In this document: positions 19,482 to 26,440 of the stretch, piece after piece
Position numbering within the stretch: position 1 is the stretch's first letter
Layout of the letters: each line of letters starts with the position of its first letter
Source of the DNA: Alphaproteobacteria bacterium
Lineage (GTDB): Bacteria > Pseudomonadota > Alphaproteobacteria > Micavibrionales > CSBR16-224
Assembly (NCBI GenBank): GCA_006226225.1
Contig: SBHI01000216.1
Span: 1-26,974, forward strand
Direction: 5' to 3'
Length of the DNA stretch: 26,974 bases
The notes under the pieces: model-generated
What the model saw: the letters and a program-made list of their open reading frames with translations, nothing else
What the model was told of the DNA's origin: nothing
Databases searched by the model: none
Made by a program: the position numbers and the translations under genes

Positions 19482-19580
19482 ACTGGCTTTTGCCTTCAGC
19501 TTTCCAAAAACGACAAAGCAATCCCTTCGATAAGAATCTTATACCAACGAGACTGAATTTTCAAAAAACTTCCTTCTTTC

Positions 19581-19609
19581 AGTATAGCACATTAAAAACA
19601 CATGTGTAA
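19581..19609 (-). promoter_or_regulatory. Promoter of the four-paralog operon with a palindrome over the -35
   Basis: On the minus strand TTACAC (19604-19609) and TATACT (19581-19586) are exactly 17 bases apart, close to the sigma70 consensus. The expected transcript starts about 92 bases before the paralog A start. The perfect palindrome ACACATGTGT (19598-19607) covers part of the -35, a usual place for a repressor site. Confidence 0.6.
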
Positions 19610-19697
19610 AAAAAATTAACGACATAATCCCTTACCCCTTTCTTTTCAAACGTAAAATTCCTATGCGCATATACACGAATGTTGCGGTGCAGCATTT

Positions 19698-19718
19698 TTA
19701 TATTGCGCCGCAATATAA
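19698..19718. promoter_or_regulatory. 21-base palindrome at the gltA promoter, possible operator
   Basis: Arms TTATATTGC and GCAATATAA are perfect inverted repeats around GCC, about 100 bases before gltA. They overlap the -35 hexamer of the proposed gltA promoter. Nine-base perfect arms around a three-base centre look like the site of a dimeric regulator. Confidence 0.5.
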
Positions 19719-19732
19719 TCTCCTTGTATAAT
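19703..19732 (+). promoter_or_regulatory. Possible gltA promoter
   Basis: TTGCGC (19703-19708) and TATAAT (19727-19732) are 18 bases apart. The -10 is a perfect consensus hexamer; the -35 is partial. The leader would be about 80 bases. Confidence 0.5.
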
Positions 19733-19819
19733 GGAAATTGGACAGGTATCTTTTGTGAAGATTGTGAGAGATTATAAAACACTCTCCTTCATAAGAATAA
19801 TAAACGGAGTGCGAAAACA

Positions 19820-21130
19820 ATGAACAATGTCTCAAAAATAGAAGCACAAAAAGCGGTTCTAACCCTTCCCAACGGGCAAACACATGAACTGCCCGTCCTG
19901 CAAGGTTCCACAGGCCCCGATGTTCTGGACATCCGCAAACTCTATGCCGAGACCGGTTATTTCACCTATGACCCGGGCTATACCTCGACAGCCAGCTGCG
20001 AATCCGGTTTGACCTTTATTGACGGTGAACAAGGCGTCTTGTCCCACCGCGGCTATGCCATCGAAGAACTGGCGGAAAAAAGCACATATCTGGAAGTCTG
20101 TTACCTGCTGCTTTACGGCGAACTGCCGACACAGGCACAGTTTGATGAATTTGACGGCCATATCACCAATCACAGTCTGGTGCATGAGCAGTTGCTGTAT
20201 TTTTACCGCGGTTTCCGCCGTGATGCGCATCCGATGTCGATTATGGTCGGTGTTGTCGGTGCCCTCTCCGCCTTTTATCACGACTCGCTTGATATTGACG
20301 ATCCGGTGCAGCGCCGTCTGGCCGCATACCGCCTGATTGCAAAACTGCCGACTCTGGCGGCAATGGCGTATAAATACTCCCTTGGCCATCCTTTCGTTTA
20401 CCCGAAAAACGAGATGAGCTATGCCGAGAACTTCCTGAACATGACCTTCTCGCTGCCAACGGAGCCTTATGAAGTCAATCCGGTTCTGGCGCGTGCCATG
20501 GACCGAATCCTGATTCTGCATGCCGATCACGAGCAAAACGCCTCGACCTCTACGGTACGTTTGGCCGGATCATCCCGTGCAAACCCGTTTGCCTGTGTTG
20601 CCTCCGGTATCGCATCGCTTTGGGGGCCTGCACATGGCGGTGCCAACGAAGCCGTACTGACAATGCTGAACCAGATCGGCACAGCCGACCGCATCCCCGA
20701 ATTCATCGCCCGCGCCAAGGATAAAGATGATCCGTTCCGTCTGATGGGTTTTGGTCACCGCGTTTACAAAAACTATGACCCGCGTGCACAGGTCATGCGC
20801 GAAACCTGCCACGAAGTTCTGGAAGAGCTGGGCATTACGCAGGAACCGCTTCTGGATCTGGCCATGCAGCTGGAGAGAATCGCGCTGGAAGACCCTTATT
20901 TCGTTGACCGCAAGCTGTTCCCGAATGTCGATTTCTATTCGGGCATTATCCTGAAAGCGATGGGTTTCCCGACATCCATGTTTACCGTATTGTTCGCTAT
21001 GTCGCGTACAGCGGGCTGGATTGCGCAATGGAAAGAGATGATTCAGGAGCCCACACAGAAAATCGGCCGCCCGCGTCAGCTTTACATCGGCCCGACGGAG
21101 CGTTCTTATGTCCCTATGGACAAACGCTAA
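19820..21130 (+). CDS. gltA: Citrate synthase
   Basis: Condenses acetyl-CoA and oxaloacetate to citrate, the entry step of the TCA cycle. At 436 residues it matches the long type II hexameric enzymes of Gram-negative bacteria, with the N-terminal beta-sheet domain (about 1-60). The catalytic residues are visible: His272 in GPAHGGANEA, His313 in GFGHRVYKNYDPRA and Asp371 in PNVDFYSG. The conserved HADHEQNASTSTVR lies at 234-247. The ATG has GGAG about ten bases upstream. It is a single gene, divergent from the four-paralog operon and followed by a terminator. By role it takes up acetyl-CoA from leucine breakdown by HMG-CoA lyase, encoded further right. Confidence 0.97.
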   Translation: MNNVSKIEAQKAVLTLPNGQTHELPVLQGSTGPDVLDIRKLYAETGYFTYDPGYTSTASCESGLTFIDGEQGVLSHRGYAIEELAEKSTYLEVCYLLLYGELPTQAQFDEFDGHITNHSLVHEQLLYFYRGFRRDAHPMSIMVGVVGALSAFYHDSLDIDDPVQRRLAAYRLIAKLPTLAAMAYKYSLGHPFVYPKNEMSYAENFLNMTFSLPTEPYEVNPVLARAMDRILILHADHEQNASTSTVRLAGSSRANPFACVASGIASLWGPAHGGANEAVLTMLNQIGTADRIPEFIARAKDKDDPFRLMGFGHRVYKNYDPRAQVMRETCHEVLEELGITQEPLLDLAMQLERIALEDPYFVDRKLFPNVDFYSGIILKAMGFPTSMFTVLFAMSRTAGWIAQWKEMIQEPTQKIGRPRQLYIGPTERSYVPMDKR

Positions 21131-21149
21131 TCCTGCGAGGATTTTCCGG

Positions 21150-21250
21150 GAACGCTTATATATCAAACATGAATAGGCGCGAGGAGCGACATGTACAAAG
21201 CCGTACATGAGCGACAAAGCAACGCAGTCATGGTTGATAGAGAGGCGTTC
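21150..21250. repeat. Structured intergenic element between gltA and the cysteine desulfurase, possible dispersed repeat
   Basis: The outer arms GAACGC (21150-21155) and GCGTTC (21245-21250) are inverted. Inside is a hairpin, CATGTAC-AAAGCC-GTACATG (21190-21209). It is flanked by two direct copies of GAGCGAC (21184-21190 and 21209-21215). Nested inverted repeats just after a stop codon recall REP-type extragenic elements. I see only one copy in this window. Confidence 0.4.
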
Positions 21251-22404
21251 TAGCTAATATTCAACCGTGCGTCGGTCTCATCCGGCGCACGGTTTTTCAT
21301 GCGGGCATAGATTTTCTGCCATGCCGCAAGAAAAGCCTCGACATCCTCCGGCTTGCTTGACCAGCCCATGCTGACGCGCAGACTGCTTTCCTGCTCTTCA
21401 GGCGAGGCATGCATCGCTTCCAGCACCGTTGATTTACGTGTCGAGCCGCTGGAACAGGCGGTTCCTGCCGTCACGGCAATACCTTCCAGATCAAAAGCAA
21501 TCATCAGCGGCTGCGATTCCAGACCGGGGGTCGAGAAAAAGCTGGTATTGGGCGCACGCGGCGCGGATTTGCCGAAAATAACAACCTCCGGGCTCATGCG
21601 CAGGATTTCCTCCTCCAGATGGTCACGCAACTCTGCGAGCTTTTGATATTGCGCAACATTCGCCGCCGCCTCTTCCGCCGCAGCGCCAAAGGCTGCAATA
21701 CCGGCGGAATTTTCCGTTCCCGCACGGCGGGATTTCTCCTGTTTGCCACCGCGAAACAACGGATCAACCGTAAAACCGTCACGCAGGACAATCGCCCCTA
21801 CCCCTTGCGGGCCGCCGACCTTATGCGCCGACAGTGTCAAGGCATCGGCATCCAGCGCGGTCATATCAACCGGAATGCGCCCCAGCGCCTGCGCCGCGTC
21901 CGTATGGAACAATGCCCCATATGTCCGCGCCAATGCGGCAGCCTCTTTCACCGGCTGTATCACGCCGCTTTCATTATTGACCAGCATAACCGAAACCAGA
22001 ATGCCACCGCCTTGCTCTTTGCAGCTTTTCAACAGTTCTTCCAGCTTGTCCAGACAGATCAAACCATCGCGCGATGCCGGACAAATCAGAATATTGTCGC
22101 AGGCTTTTTTAACCGAGGGGTGCTCGACATCCGACACAATGACATGCCGCACATCTTTGCAACCGTTTAATACAGTGATATTTGCCTCGGTCGCGCCGGA
22201 GGTAAAAATGACGTTTTCCGCCACACCGCCGACCGCCGCAGCGACCTGTTCCCGCGCTTTTTCAATATGCGCCCGCAAGATGCGGCCGTTTTTATGAATG
22301 GCAGACGGATTGGCCGTTACCTGCAACAGCTCCGTCATCAGCGCCAATGCCTTGGGACGCATCGGCGTACTGGCATTGTGATCCAGATAAATTTGATTTT
22401 TCAT
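21250..22404 (-). CDS. Cysteine desulfurase, NifS/IscS family
   Basis: PLP enzyme that takes sulfur from cysteine, forming a persulfide for Fe-S clusters or thiolated tRNA. The 384-residue protein starts YLDHNASTPMRP, with the usual aminotransferase class V features: SGATEANI near 69-76, the Asp at 169 in HTDAAQALG, and the Schiff-base lysine K195 in LSAHKVGGPQG. The persulfide cysteine is C317 in AGTACSSGSTRKS. A basic AGTEN motif lies near 229. I leave the symbol empty because IscS, NifS and accessory desulfurases cannot be separated by motif and no scaffold or regulator gene is adjacent. AAAGGTG is eight bases before the ATG. The last codons form a gltA terminator on the other strand. Confidence 0.93.
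   Translation of the reverse strand: MKNQIYLDHNASTPMRPKALALMTELLQVTANPSAIHKNGRILRAHIEKAREQVAAAVGGVAENVIFTSGATEANITVLNGCKDVRHVIVSDVEHPSVKKACDNILICPASRDGLICLDKLEELLKSCKEQGGGILVSVMLVNNESGVIQPVKEAAALARTYGALFHTDAAQALGRIPVDMTALDADALTLSAHKVGGPQGVGAIVLRDGFTVDPLFRGGKQEKSRRAGTENSAGIAAFGAAAEEAAANVAQYQKLAELRDHLEEEILRMSPEVVIFGKSAPRAPNTSFFSTPGLESQPLMIAFDLEGIAVTAGTACSSGSTRKSTVLEAMHASPEEQESSLRVSMGWSSKPEDVEAFLAAWQKIYARMKNRAPDETDARLNIS
21263..21297 (+). terminator. Intrinsic terminator of gltA, inside the 3' end of the cysteine desulfurase gene
   Basis: AACCGTGCG (21263-21271) pairs with CGCACGGTT (21286-21294). The stem continues inward with a T-G and three G-C pairs, leaving the loop TCTCAT, and a run of five T follows the stem (21293-21297). 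The T run is on the plus strand, so it ends transcripts from gltA, although the bases also code for the last codons of the opposing gene. Confidence 0.65.
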
Positions 22405-22716
22405 ATGCTTAACACCTTTATTACCACCGTATTTTACGCGTGATTTGCAGAATCACTTGCCCGCCAAAGGGCAAAAACGTAAAAATAAGAATACCCATAT
22501 TTCTTTAAAATTTCAATAGGATAATGCATGTTTTCGCAGAAATTTCTTGCTATCTTACATTCATTTATGTATAGTGATGCGGGCCTTGAAGGTAAGGAAA
22601 TTTCGCAATTACATCGTCCAGAGAAAGATAGTTGCGCATTATGTAAAATACCCTTAAGTGTCGGCCAAAAGATATTTTATTAAAAGACAGACAGTAAGAA
22701 TTACGGGAGGTCATAT
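22405..22716. other. Divergent control region between cysteine desulfurase and alpha/beta hydrolase
   Basis: No gene is visible in these 312 bases. Close to the desulfurase are two successive inverted repeats, GTGATT-TGCAG-AATCAC (22440-22456) and TTGCCC-GCCAAA-GGGCAA (22457-22474), which could be regulator sites. A plus-strand promoter follows at 22547-22575. The roughly 135-base leader after it has short pairings (TTACAT with ATGTAA; TAAGG with CCTTA) but no riboswitch class I recognise. Confidence 0.5.
22547..22575 (+). promoter_or_regulatory. Probable promoter of the alpha/beta hydrolase
   Basis: TTGCTA (22547-22552) and TATAGT (22570-22575) are exactly 17 bases apart, a good sigma70-like match. 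Transcription would start near 22582, giving a long leader of about 135 bases. Confidence 0.55.
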
Positions 22717-23376
22717 ATGCCTGAAGTTATTTTCAACGGTCCTGCGGGACGTCTTGAAGGACGTTACAAACACAGCCCGCTACCGAATGCACCAATCGCG
22801 CTGATCCTACACCCCAACCCCGAACAGGGCGGAACCATGAACAACCGTATGACCTATACGATGTTCCAGATGTTCGCCGCACGGGGATTTTCGACATTGC
22901 GCTTTAATTTCCGCGGTGTCGGACGGTCGCAAGGCGAATTCGGACAAGGGCTTGGCGAGCTGAGCGATGCCGCCGCCGCACTGGACTGGATTCAGGGTCT
23001 GAACAAAAACGCATCTTCCGTCTGGGTTTCCGGTTTTTCATTCGGTGCCTGGATTGCCATGCAGCTTTTAATGCGCCGCCCGGAAATCGACAGCTATGTC
23101 GCCGTTTCGCCGCCGGCCAATATTTACGACTTCAACTTCCTTGCCCCCTGCCCCAATGAAGGGCTGATCGTGCAAGGGGATGCCGACCGTGTCGTCACAC
23201 TGGAATCCGTTGAAGCGCTTGTCGAAAAACTGCGCGAACAGCGCGGCGAGGACGGCGTGGATTACCGTGTTGTGCCCGGTGCGGATCACTTCTTCCAGAA
23301 TCAGACGGAACTGGTGATGAGCCATATCAACGCCTATATCGACAAAACCATGTCGGCACAGGAAGCCGCGGCGTAA
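22717..23376 (+). CDS. Alpha/beta hydrolase
   Basis: Small cytoplasmic serine hydrolase of the COG2945-like group; the substrate is unknown. The 219 residues contain an early LILHPNPEQGGTMNN segment (oxyanion side, about 29-43), then RFNFRGVGRSQG (62-73). The nucleophile elbow is GFSFGAW with Ser108, the acid is probably Asp155 in VQGDADRVV, and the base is His191 in PGADHFF. No cap domain is present, so it is a minimal fold. The ATG follows GGGAGG by seven bases. It has its own promoter and a strong terminator at 23401, so it is a single-gene unit. Its closeness to a cysteine desulfurase may be chance. Confidence 0.88.
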   Translation: MPEVIFNGPAGRLEGRYKHSPLPNAPIALILHPNPEQGGTMNNRMTYTMFQMFAARGFSTLRFNFRGVGRSQGEFGQGLGELSDAAAALDWIQGLNKNASSVWVSGFSFGAWIAMQLLMRRPEIDSYVAVSPPANIYDFNFLAPCPNEGLIVQGDADRVVTLESVEALVEKLREQRGEDGVDYRVVPGADHFFQNQTELVMSHINAYIDKTMSAQEAAA

Positions 23377-23400
23377 AGCACGCCTGACCGCATTTAACGA

Positions 23401-23439
23401 AGCGCCCCTTCACATGTTGACAGGGGCGCTCGTGTTTTT
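23401..23439 (+). terminator. Intrinsic terminator of the alpha/beta hydrolase gene
   Basis: AGCGCCCCT (23401-23409) and AGGGGCGCT (23422-23430) form a perfect nine-base-pair GC-rich stem with a 12-base loop, followed by CGTG and five T. It lies 24 bases after the stop codon. Confidence 0.85.
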
Positions 23440-23440
23440 A

Positions 23441-23469
23441 TAGACAGGCGGTGCCGCAATCCCTATTCT
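23441..23469 (+). promoter_or_regulatory. Possible gpmA promoter
   Basis: TAGACA (23441-23446) and TATTCT (23464-23469) are 17 bases apart, directly after the hydrolase terminator and about 50 bases before gpmA. Confidence 0.4.
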
Positions 23470-23517
23470 TATCTTGTTTGAAAAAATGAAACCCCTTCCC
23501 AATTAAGGAGGATGACG

Positions 23518-24174
23518 ATGAACTATCTCGTATTGATGCGCCACGGACAAAGTGCCTGGAACCTTGAAAACCGCTTTACCGGCTTTACCGATGTCGGCCT
23601 GACCGATATGGGCCGCAAAGAGGCGGAACGTGCCGGAAAACATCTGGAACAAATCCGGTTTGACCGCGTTTTTTGTTCGACCTTGAGCCGCGCAATTACC
23701 ACAGCGGAAATTTCGCTGGCCGCCAGCGGGCAAAGCAATGCGCATCTGGCCTCTAACGGCGGTTTTGCCATGACCTGCCATGATGATCTGCGCGAGCGCG
23801 ATTACGGCGATCTGACCGGATTGAACAAGGATGAAACCCGCGAAAAATACGGCGCGGATCAGGTGCATATCTGGCGCCGCAGCTATGACACACCCCCGCC
23901 CGGCGGTGAAAGCCTGAAAGATGTTGTAGATCGCGTGCAGCCCTATTACGAAGAGCATATGAAACCCGAAATCGATGCCGGTAAAAACCTATTACTGGCC
24001 GCGCACGGCAACACGCTGCGCGCCATGCTGATCGTATTGGGCATCAAGACGCCGGAAAATATCAACGAGATGGAAGTACCGACAGGTATCCCCCTGATTG
24101 TCGAATTCGAGAACGGCGAAATGCGATCCTGGCATCTTCTGGAAGATGATGCCCCTGCCAAGAATTCTGCCTAA
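23518..24174 (+). CDS. gpmA: 2,3-bisphosphoglycerate-dependent phosphoglycerate mutase
   Basis: Interconverts 3- and 2-phosphoglycerate in glycolysis and gluconeogenesis. I start at ATG 23518 (MNYLVLMRHG, 218 residues) because AAGGAGG is six bases upstream; the ATG at 23512 touches that site. The phospho-acceptor is His9 in LMRHGQSAWN, followed by RFTGFTDVGLT. The acid and substrate loop is ERDYGDLTGLNKDE, the arginine pair is WRRSYDTPPPGGES, and the second histidine is in AAHGNTLRA. All the usual dPGM substrate residues are present, so it should be active. Next downstream is a shorter, altered copy of the same fold, 33 bases away. Confidence 0.95.
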   Translation: MNYLVLMRHGQSAWNLENRFTGFTDVGLTDMGRKEAERAGKHLEQIRFDRVFCSTLSRAITTAEISLAASGQSNAHLASNGGFAMTCHDDLRERDYGDLTGLNKDETREKYGADQVHIWRRSYDTPPPGGESLKDVVDRVQPYYEEHMKPEIDAGKNLLLAAHGNTLRAMLIVLGIKTPENINEMEVPTGIPLIVEFENGEMRSWHLLEDDAPAKNSA

Positions 24175-24207
24175 AGACGAGACGGACTGAAAGGGCCTAT
24201 AAGACAA

Positions 24208-24831
24208 ATGCCGAAACTGGTCATCTTCCGTCACGGCGAGACCGAATGGAATGAACGCGGTCTTTTGACCGGGCGCGCCGATATTGATCTGACAGAGCTG
24301 GGACGCGAACAAGCCTTTGACGCAGGCCGCATGATGCGTCATATCCGGTTTGACCGTGCCTACAGCTCGACCTTGAGCCGTGCCATTGCCTCGCTGCATC
24401 TGGCGCTGGATGCCAGCGCTCCGATCAATGATCATCTGAAAGACGAGAACGGCAACTGGCTGTTCCATGCCAAAGAGGATTTACAGGAACGCGATATCGG
24501 AAAATTTTCGGGCCAGCCCAATACCGGCGAAGTTTTCCGCTTCTGGCCGAAAAGCTATGAAGAGAGAATCCGCGACGGCGAAAGCACCAAAGATATGGTT
24601 GAACGCGTTGAAGCACTGTACCGCACGGAAATCCGCCCCGCCATTTTAGACGGAGAGAATGTGCTGGTCGTCGCCCATGCTGGCGTGCTGATCGCCTTCA
24701 AAGTCATTCTGGGATATCTGACAACCGAACAGGCACCGCAACCGAAAGAGCGCGTTCCCAATGCCGTTCCCTGGGTCATCGAATTTGACACCGAAGGCCG
24801 CAACCTGAAGGATTACCTGATACAAGCTTGA
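24208..24831 (+). CDS. Histidine phosphatase superfamily protein, diverged paralog of GpmA
   Basis: The 207-residue product is clearly related to the preceding GpmA. It shares FRHGETEWNERGLLTGRADIDLT, FDRAYSSTLSRAI and the ERD motif. The residues that make a phosphoglycerate mutase are changed: ERDYG is ERDIG, the arginine pair WRRSYD is WPKSYE, the middle loop is several residues shorter, and AHGNTLRA is AHAGVLIAF. The two histidines and the acidic residue needed for phosphoryl transfer remain. I infer a phosphatase or a mutase with another substrate. The ribosome site is weak (AAAGGG about 13 bases upstream), so it may depend on coupling with gpmA. It probably arose by tandem duplication. 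Confidence 0.85.
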   Translation: MPKLVIFRHGETEWNERGLLTGRADIDLTELGREQAFDAGRMMRHIRFDRAYSSTLSRAIASLHLALDASAPINDHLKDENGNWLFHAKEDLQERDIGKFSGQPNTGEVFRFWPKSYEERIRDGESTKDMVERVEALYRTEIRPAILDGENVLVVAHAGVLIAFKVILGYLTTEQAPQPKERVPNAVPWVIEFDTEGRNLKDYLIQA

Positions 24832-24856
24832 CTTTCCGCCTTGCGAAATGCTAGTT
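24828..24856 (+). promoter_or_regulatory. Possible promoter of the ankyrin gene
   Basis: TTGACT (24828-24833) and CTAGTT (24851-24856) are 17 bases apart. The -35 is one base from consensus and overlaps the stop of the preceding gene; the -10 is weaker. Confidence 0.4.
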
Positions 24857-24881
24857 TTCATATGAAGGGAAGAGTGATAAT

Positions 24882-25514
24882 ATGACGCAAGAAATCGCGC
24901 CACAAAACAGCTTTATCAGCGCCGTTTTTTACGGTGACGAGCAGACCGTCAAACAGCTTTTGACGGAGCATAAAGGCGAGATTGACGTCAATTGCGATTT
25001 GTTTGACTACACGCCGCTGATCTTCTCCTCCTATCAGGAAAATACCGATATTGTCCGCATGCTGCTGGACTCCGGCGCCAAACCCGATCTGGAAGACAAG
25101 GAGGGCAGCACGGCGCTGCGCTGGGCGGCGCGTAACGGCAGCGAGAAAGCCTTGTCTCTGCTGCTGGAAGCGGGCGCGGATCCAAATTTGGCAGATAAAG
25201 AGGATAAAATGACGGCACTGCATTATGCCGTTTTTGCCCGCAGTGACGAGGCCGTTGCCACTTTGCTGAAAGCCGGTGCCGACCCGACACTGGAAAATAT
25301 TCACGGTGAGACAGCGATGCATTACGCCTATAAGCTGGGCCTGAAGGATATTGTCATCCAGTTCCAGAATTACGCCGCCGAAAAGAAACTGAAAGTGCAG
25401 GAAGAACAGCAATCGCTGAGCGCCGCCATGCGCAAGGCACAGATGGAGCGTCAGGCCAATCTGCGCCGTTACTGCCGCCCCGCCCCGCCGAAGAATAACC
25501 ATCCGCAACCTTAA
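24882..25514 (+). CDS. Ankyrin-repeat protein
   Basis: A 210-residue protein made almost entirely of ankyrin repeats, with no signal peptide, so probably a cytoplasmic protein-binding module. Repeats can be read at about 9-40 (degenerate), 42-74 (DYTPLIFSSYQENTDIVRML), 75-107 (GSTALRWAARNGSEKALSLL), 108-141 (KMTALHYAVFARSDEAVATL) and a shorter one at 142-160 (GETAMHYAYKLGLKDIV). Consensus LLxxGADPN turns are clear in the third and fourth. A charged, likely coiled tail (about 165-195) rich in Glu, Lys and Gln follows, ending in a Pro-rich stretch. The ribosome site is AAGGGAAG. Partners are unknown. HMG-CoA lyase begins 11 bases later. Confidence 0.88.
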   Translation: MTQEIAPQNSFISAVFYGDEQTVKQLLTEHKGEIDVNCDLFDYTPLIFSSYQENTDIVRMLLDSGAKPDLEDKEGSTALRWAARNGSEKALSLLLEAGADPNLADKEDKMTALHYAVFARSDEAVATLLKAGADPTLENIHGETAMHYAYKLGLKDIVIQFQNYAAEKKLKVQEEQQSLSAAMRKAQMERQANLRRYCRPAPPKNNHPQP

Positions 25515-25525
25515 AAGAGCTCCCG

Positions 25526-26437
25526 ATGTTTGAAAATCTGCCAGCCAAGGTCAAAATCGTTGAGGTCGGCGTCCGTGACGGATTGCAGAACGAAAAACAG
25601 CCAATTGATCTGGCGACCAAGCTGCAACTGATACATATGCTGGAAGATGCGGGATTGGCCGTCATTGAAAGCGGTGCCTTCGTCTCGCCGAAATGGGTGC
25701 CGCAAATGGCCGATACAGGTGAGCTGTTGCGTATGCTGACACCGAAACCGGGCGTGTCTTACCCTGTTCTGGTTCCGAATATGAAGGGGTTTGAAGCCGC
25801 GCTTGAATACGGCGTCAAGGAAATCGCCATTTTTGGTGCCGCCTCTGAAAGTTTCAGCCAGAAGAATATCAATTGCTCCATTGCCGAAAGCCTTGAGCGT
25901 TTTCAGCCCGTTTGCGCCGCTGCCGCCGATGCGGGCATAAAAATCCGCGGCTATGTTTCCTGCGTGCTTGGTTGCCCCTATGAGGGCGAGATTTCGCCGG
26001 ATGCCGTACGCAGTGTGGCGGTAAAGCTGTATGAAATGGGTTGTTACGAGATTTCGCTGGGCGATACCATCGGCACCGGCACCCCCGTCAAAACCGCAAA
26101 AATGCTTGAAGCCGTCATGCAGGAGATTCCGCGTGAAAAACTGGCGGCACATTTCCATGACACCTACGGGCAAGCACTCGCCAATCTGCTGGCTGCGCTG
26201 GAAAGTGGTGTCGGCGTGATTGACAGCGCCGTTGCCGGACTGGGCGGCTGCCCCTATGCCAGCGGTGCCAGCGGCAATGTCGCCAGTGAAGATGTTGTCT
26301 ATATGCTGGACGGGATGGGCATTGAAACCGGCATTGATCTCGGCAAACTGCACAAGGCCGGAGAATTTATTTCAAAAGCGCTGGGGCGCAGCCCTGCTTC
26401 GAAAACCGCGCAGGCGCTGACGGCGAAAGCGTCATAA
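25526..26437 (+). CDS. mvaB: Hydroxymethylglutaryl-CoA lyase
   Basis: Splits HMG-CoA into acetoacetate and acetyl-CoA, the last step of leucine breakdown. The 303-residue TIM-barrel protein has the catalytic arginine R17 and metal-binding Asp in EVGVRDGLQNE (most family members have Pro where this has the second Val). GAFVSPKWVPQMAD, GYVSCVLGCPYEG and SLGDTIGTGTP follow, then the metal ligands in AHFHDTYGQALAN, and the family signature with its active-site cysteine, AGLGGCPYASGASGN. It starts 11 bases after the ankyrin gene with only a weak ribosome site (AAGAG), so coupling is likely. It ends three bases before the opposing gene. Together with the bkd operon it indicates leucine catabolism. 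Confidence 0.95.
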   Translation: MFENLPAKVKIVEVGVRDGLQNEKQPIDLATKLQLIHMLEDAGLAVIESGAFVSPKWVPQMADTGELLRMLTPKPGVSYPVLVPNMKGFEAALEYGVKEIAIFGAASESFSQKNINCSIAESLERFQPVCAAAADAGIKIRGYVSCVLGCPYEGEISPDAVRSVAVKLYEMGCYEISLGDTIGTGTPVKTAKMLEAVMQEIPREKLAAHFHDTYGQALANLLAALESGVGVIDSAVAGLGGCPYASGASGNVASEDVVYMLDGMGIETGIDLGKLHKAGEFISKALGRSPASKTAQALTAKAS

Positions 26438-26440
26438 CTA

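Larger units (their letters stand above)
19482..19819. other. Divergent control region between the four-paralog operon and gltA
   Basis: This 338-base AT-rich gap has no convincing gene; a 67-codon frame on the minus strand (19579-19782) lacks a ribosome site. It holds a sigma70-like promoter for each flanking operon, the ACACATGTGT palindrome, a 13-base palindrome ATAAGA-A-TCTTAT at 19530-19542 in the paralog leader, and a 21-base palindrome at the gltA promoter. Confidence 0.6.

Noticed and set aside
19579..19782. 67-codon minus-strand frame in the gltA control region
   Set aside because: It covers two promoters and a palindrome, has AT-rich random-looking composition and no ribosome site.
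19859..20536. 225-codon minus-strand frame inside gltA
   Set aside because: Antisense to citrate synthase with intact active-site residues; no ribosome site.
25511..26353. 280-codon minus-strand frame opposite HMG-CoA lyase
   Set aside because: Antisense shadow of a gene with clear catalytic motifs; no upstream signals.
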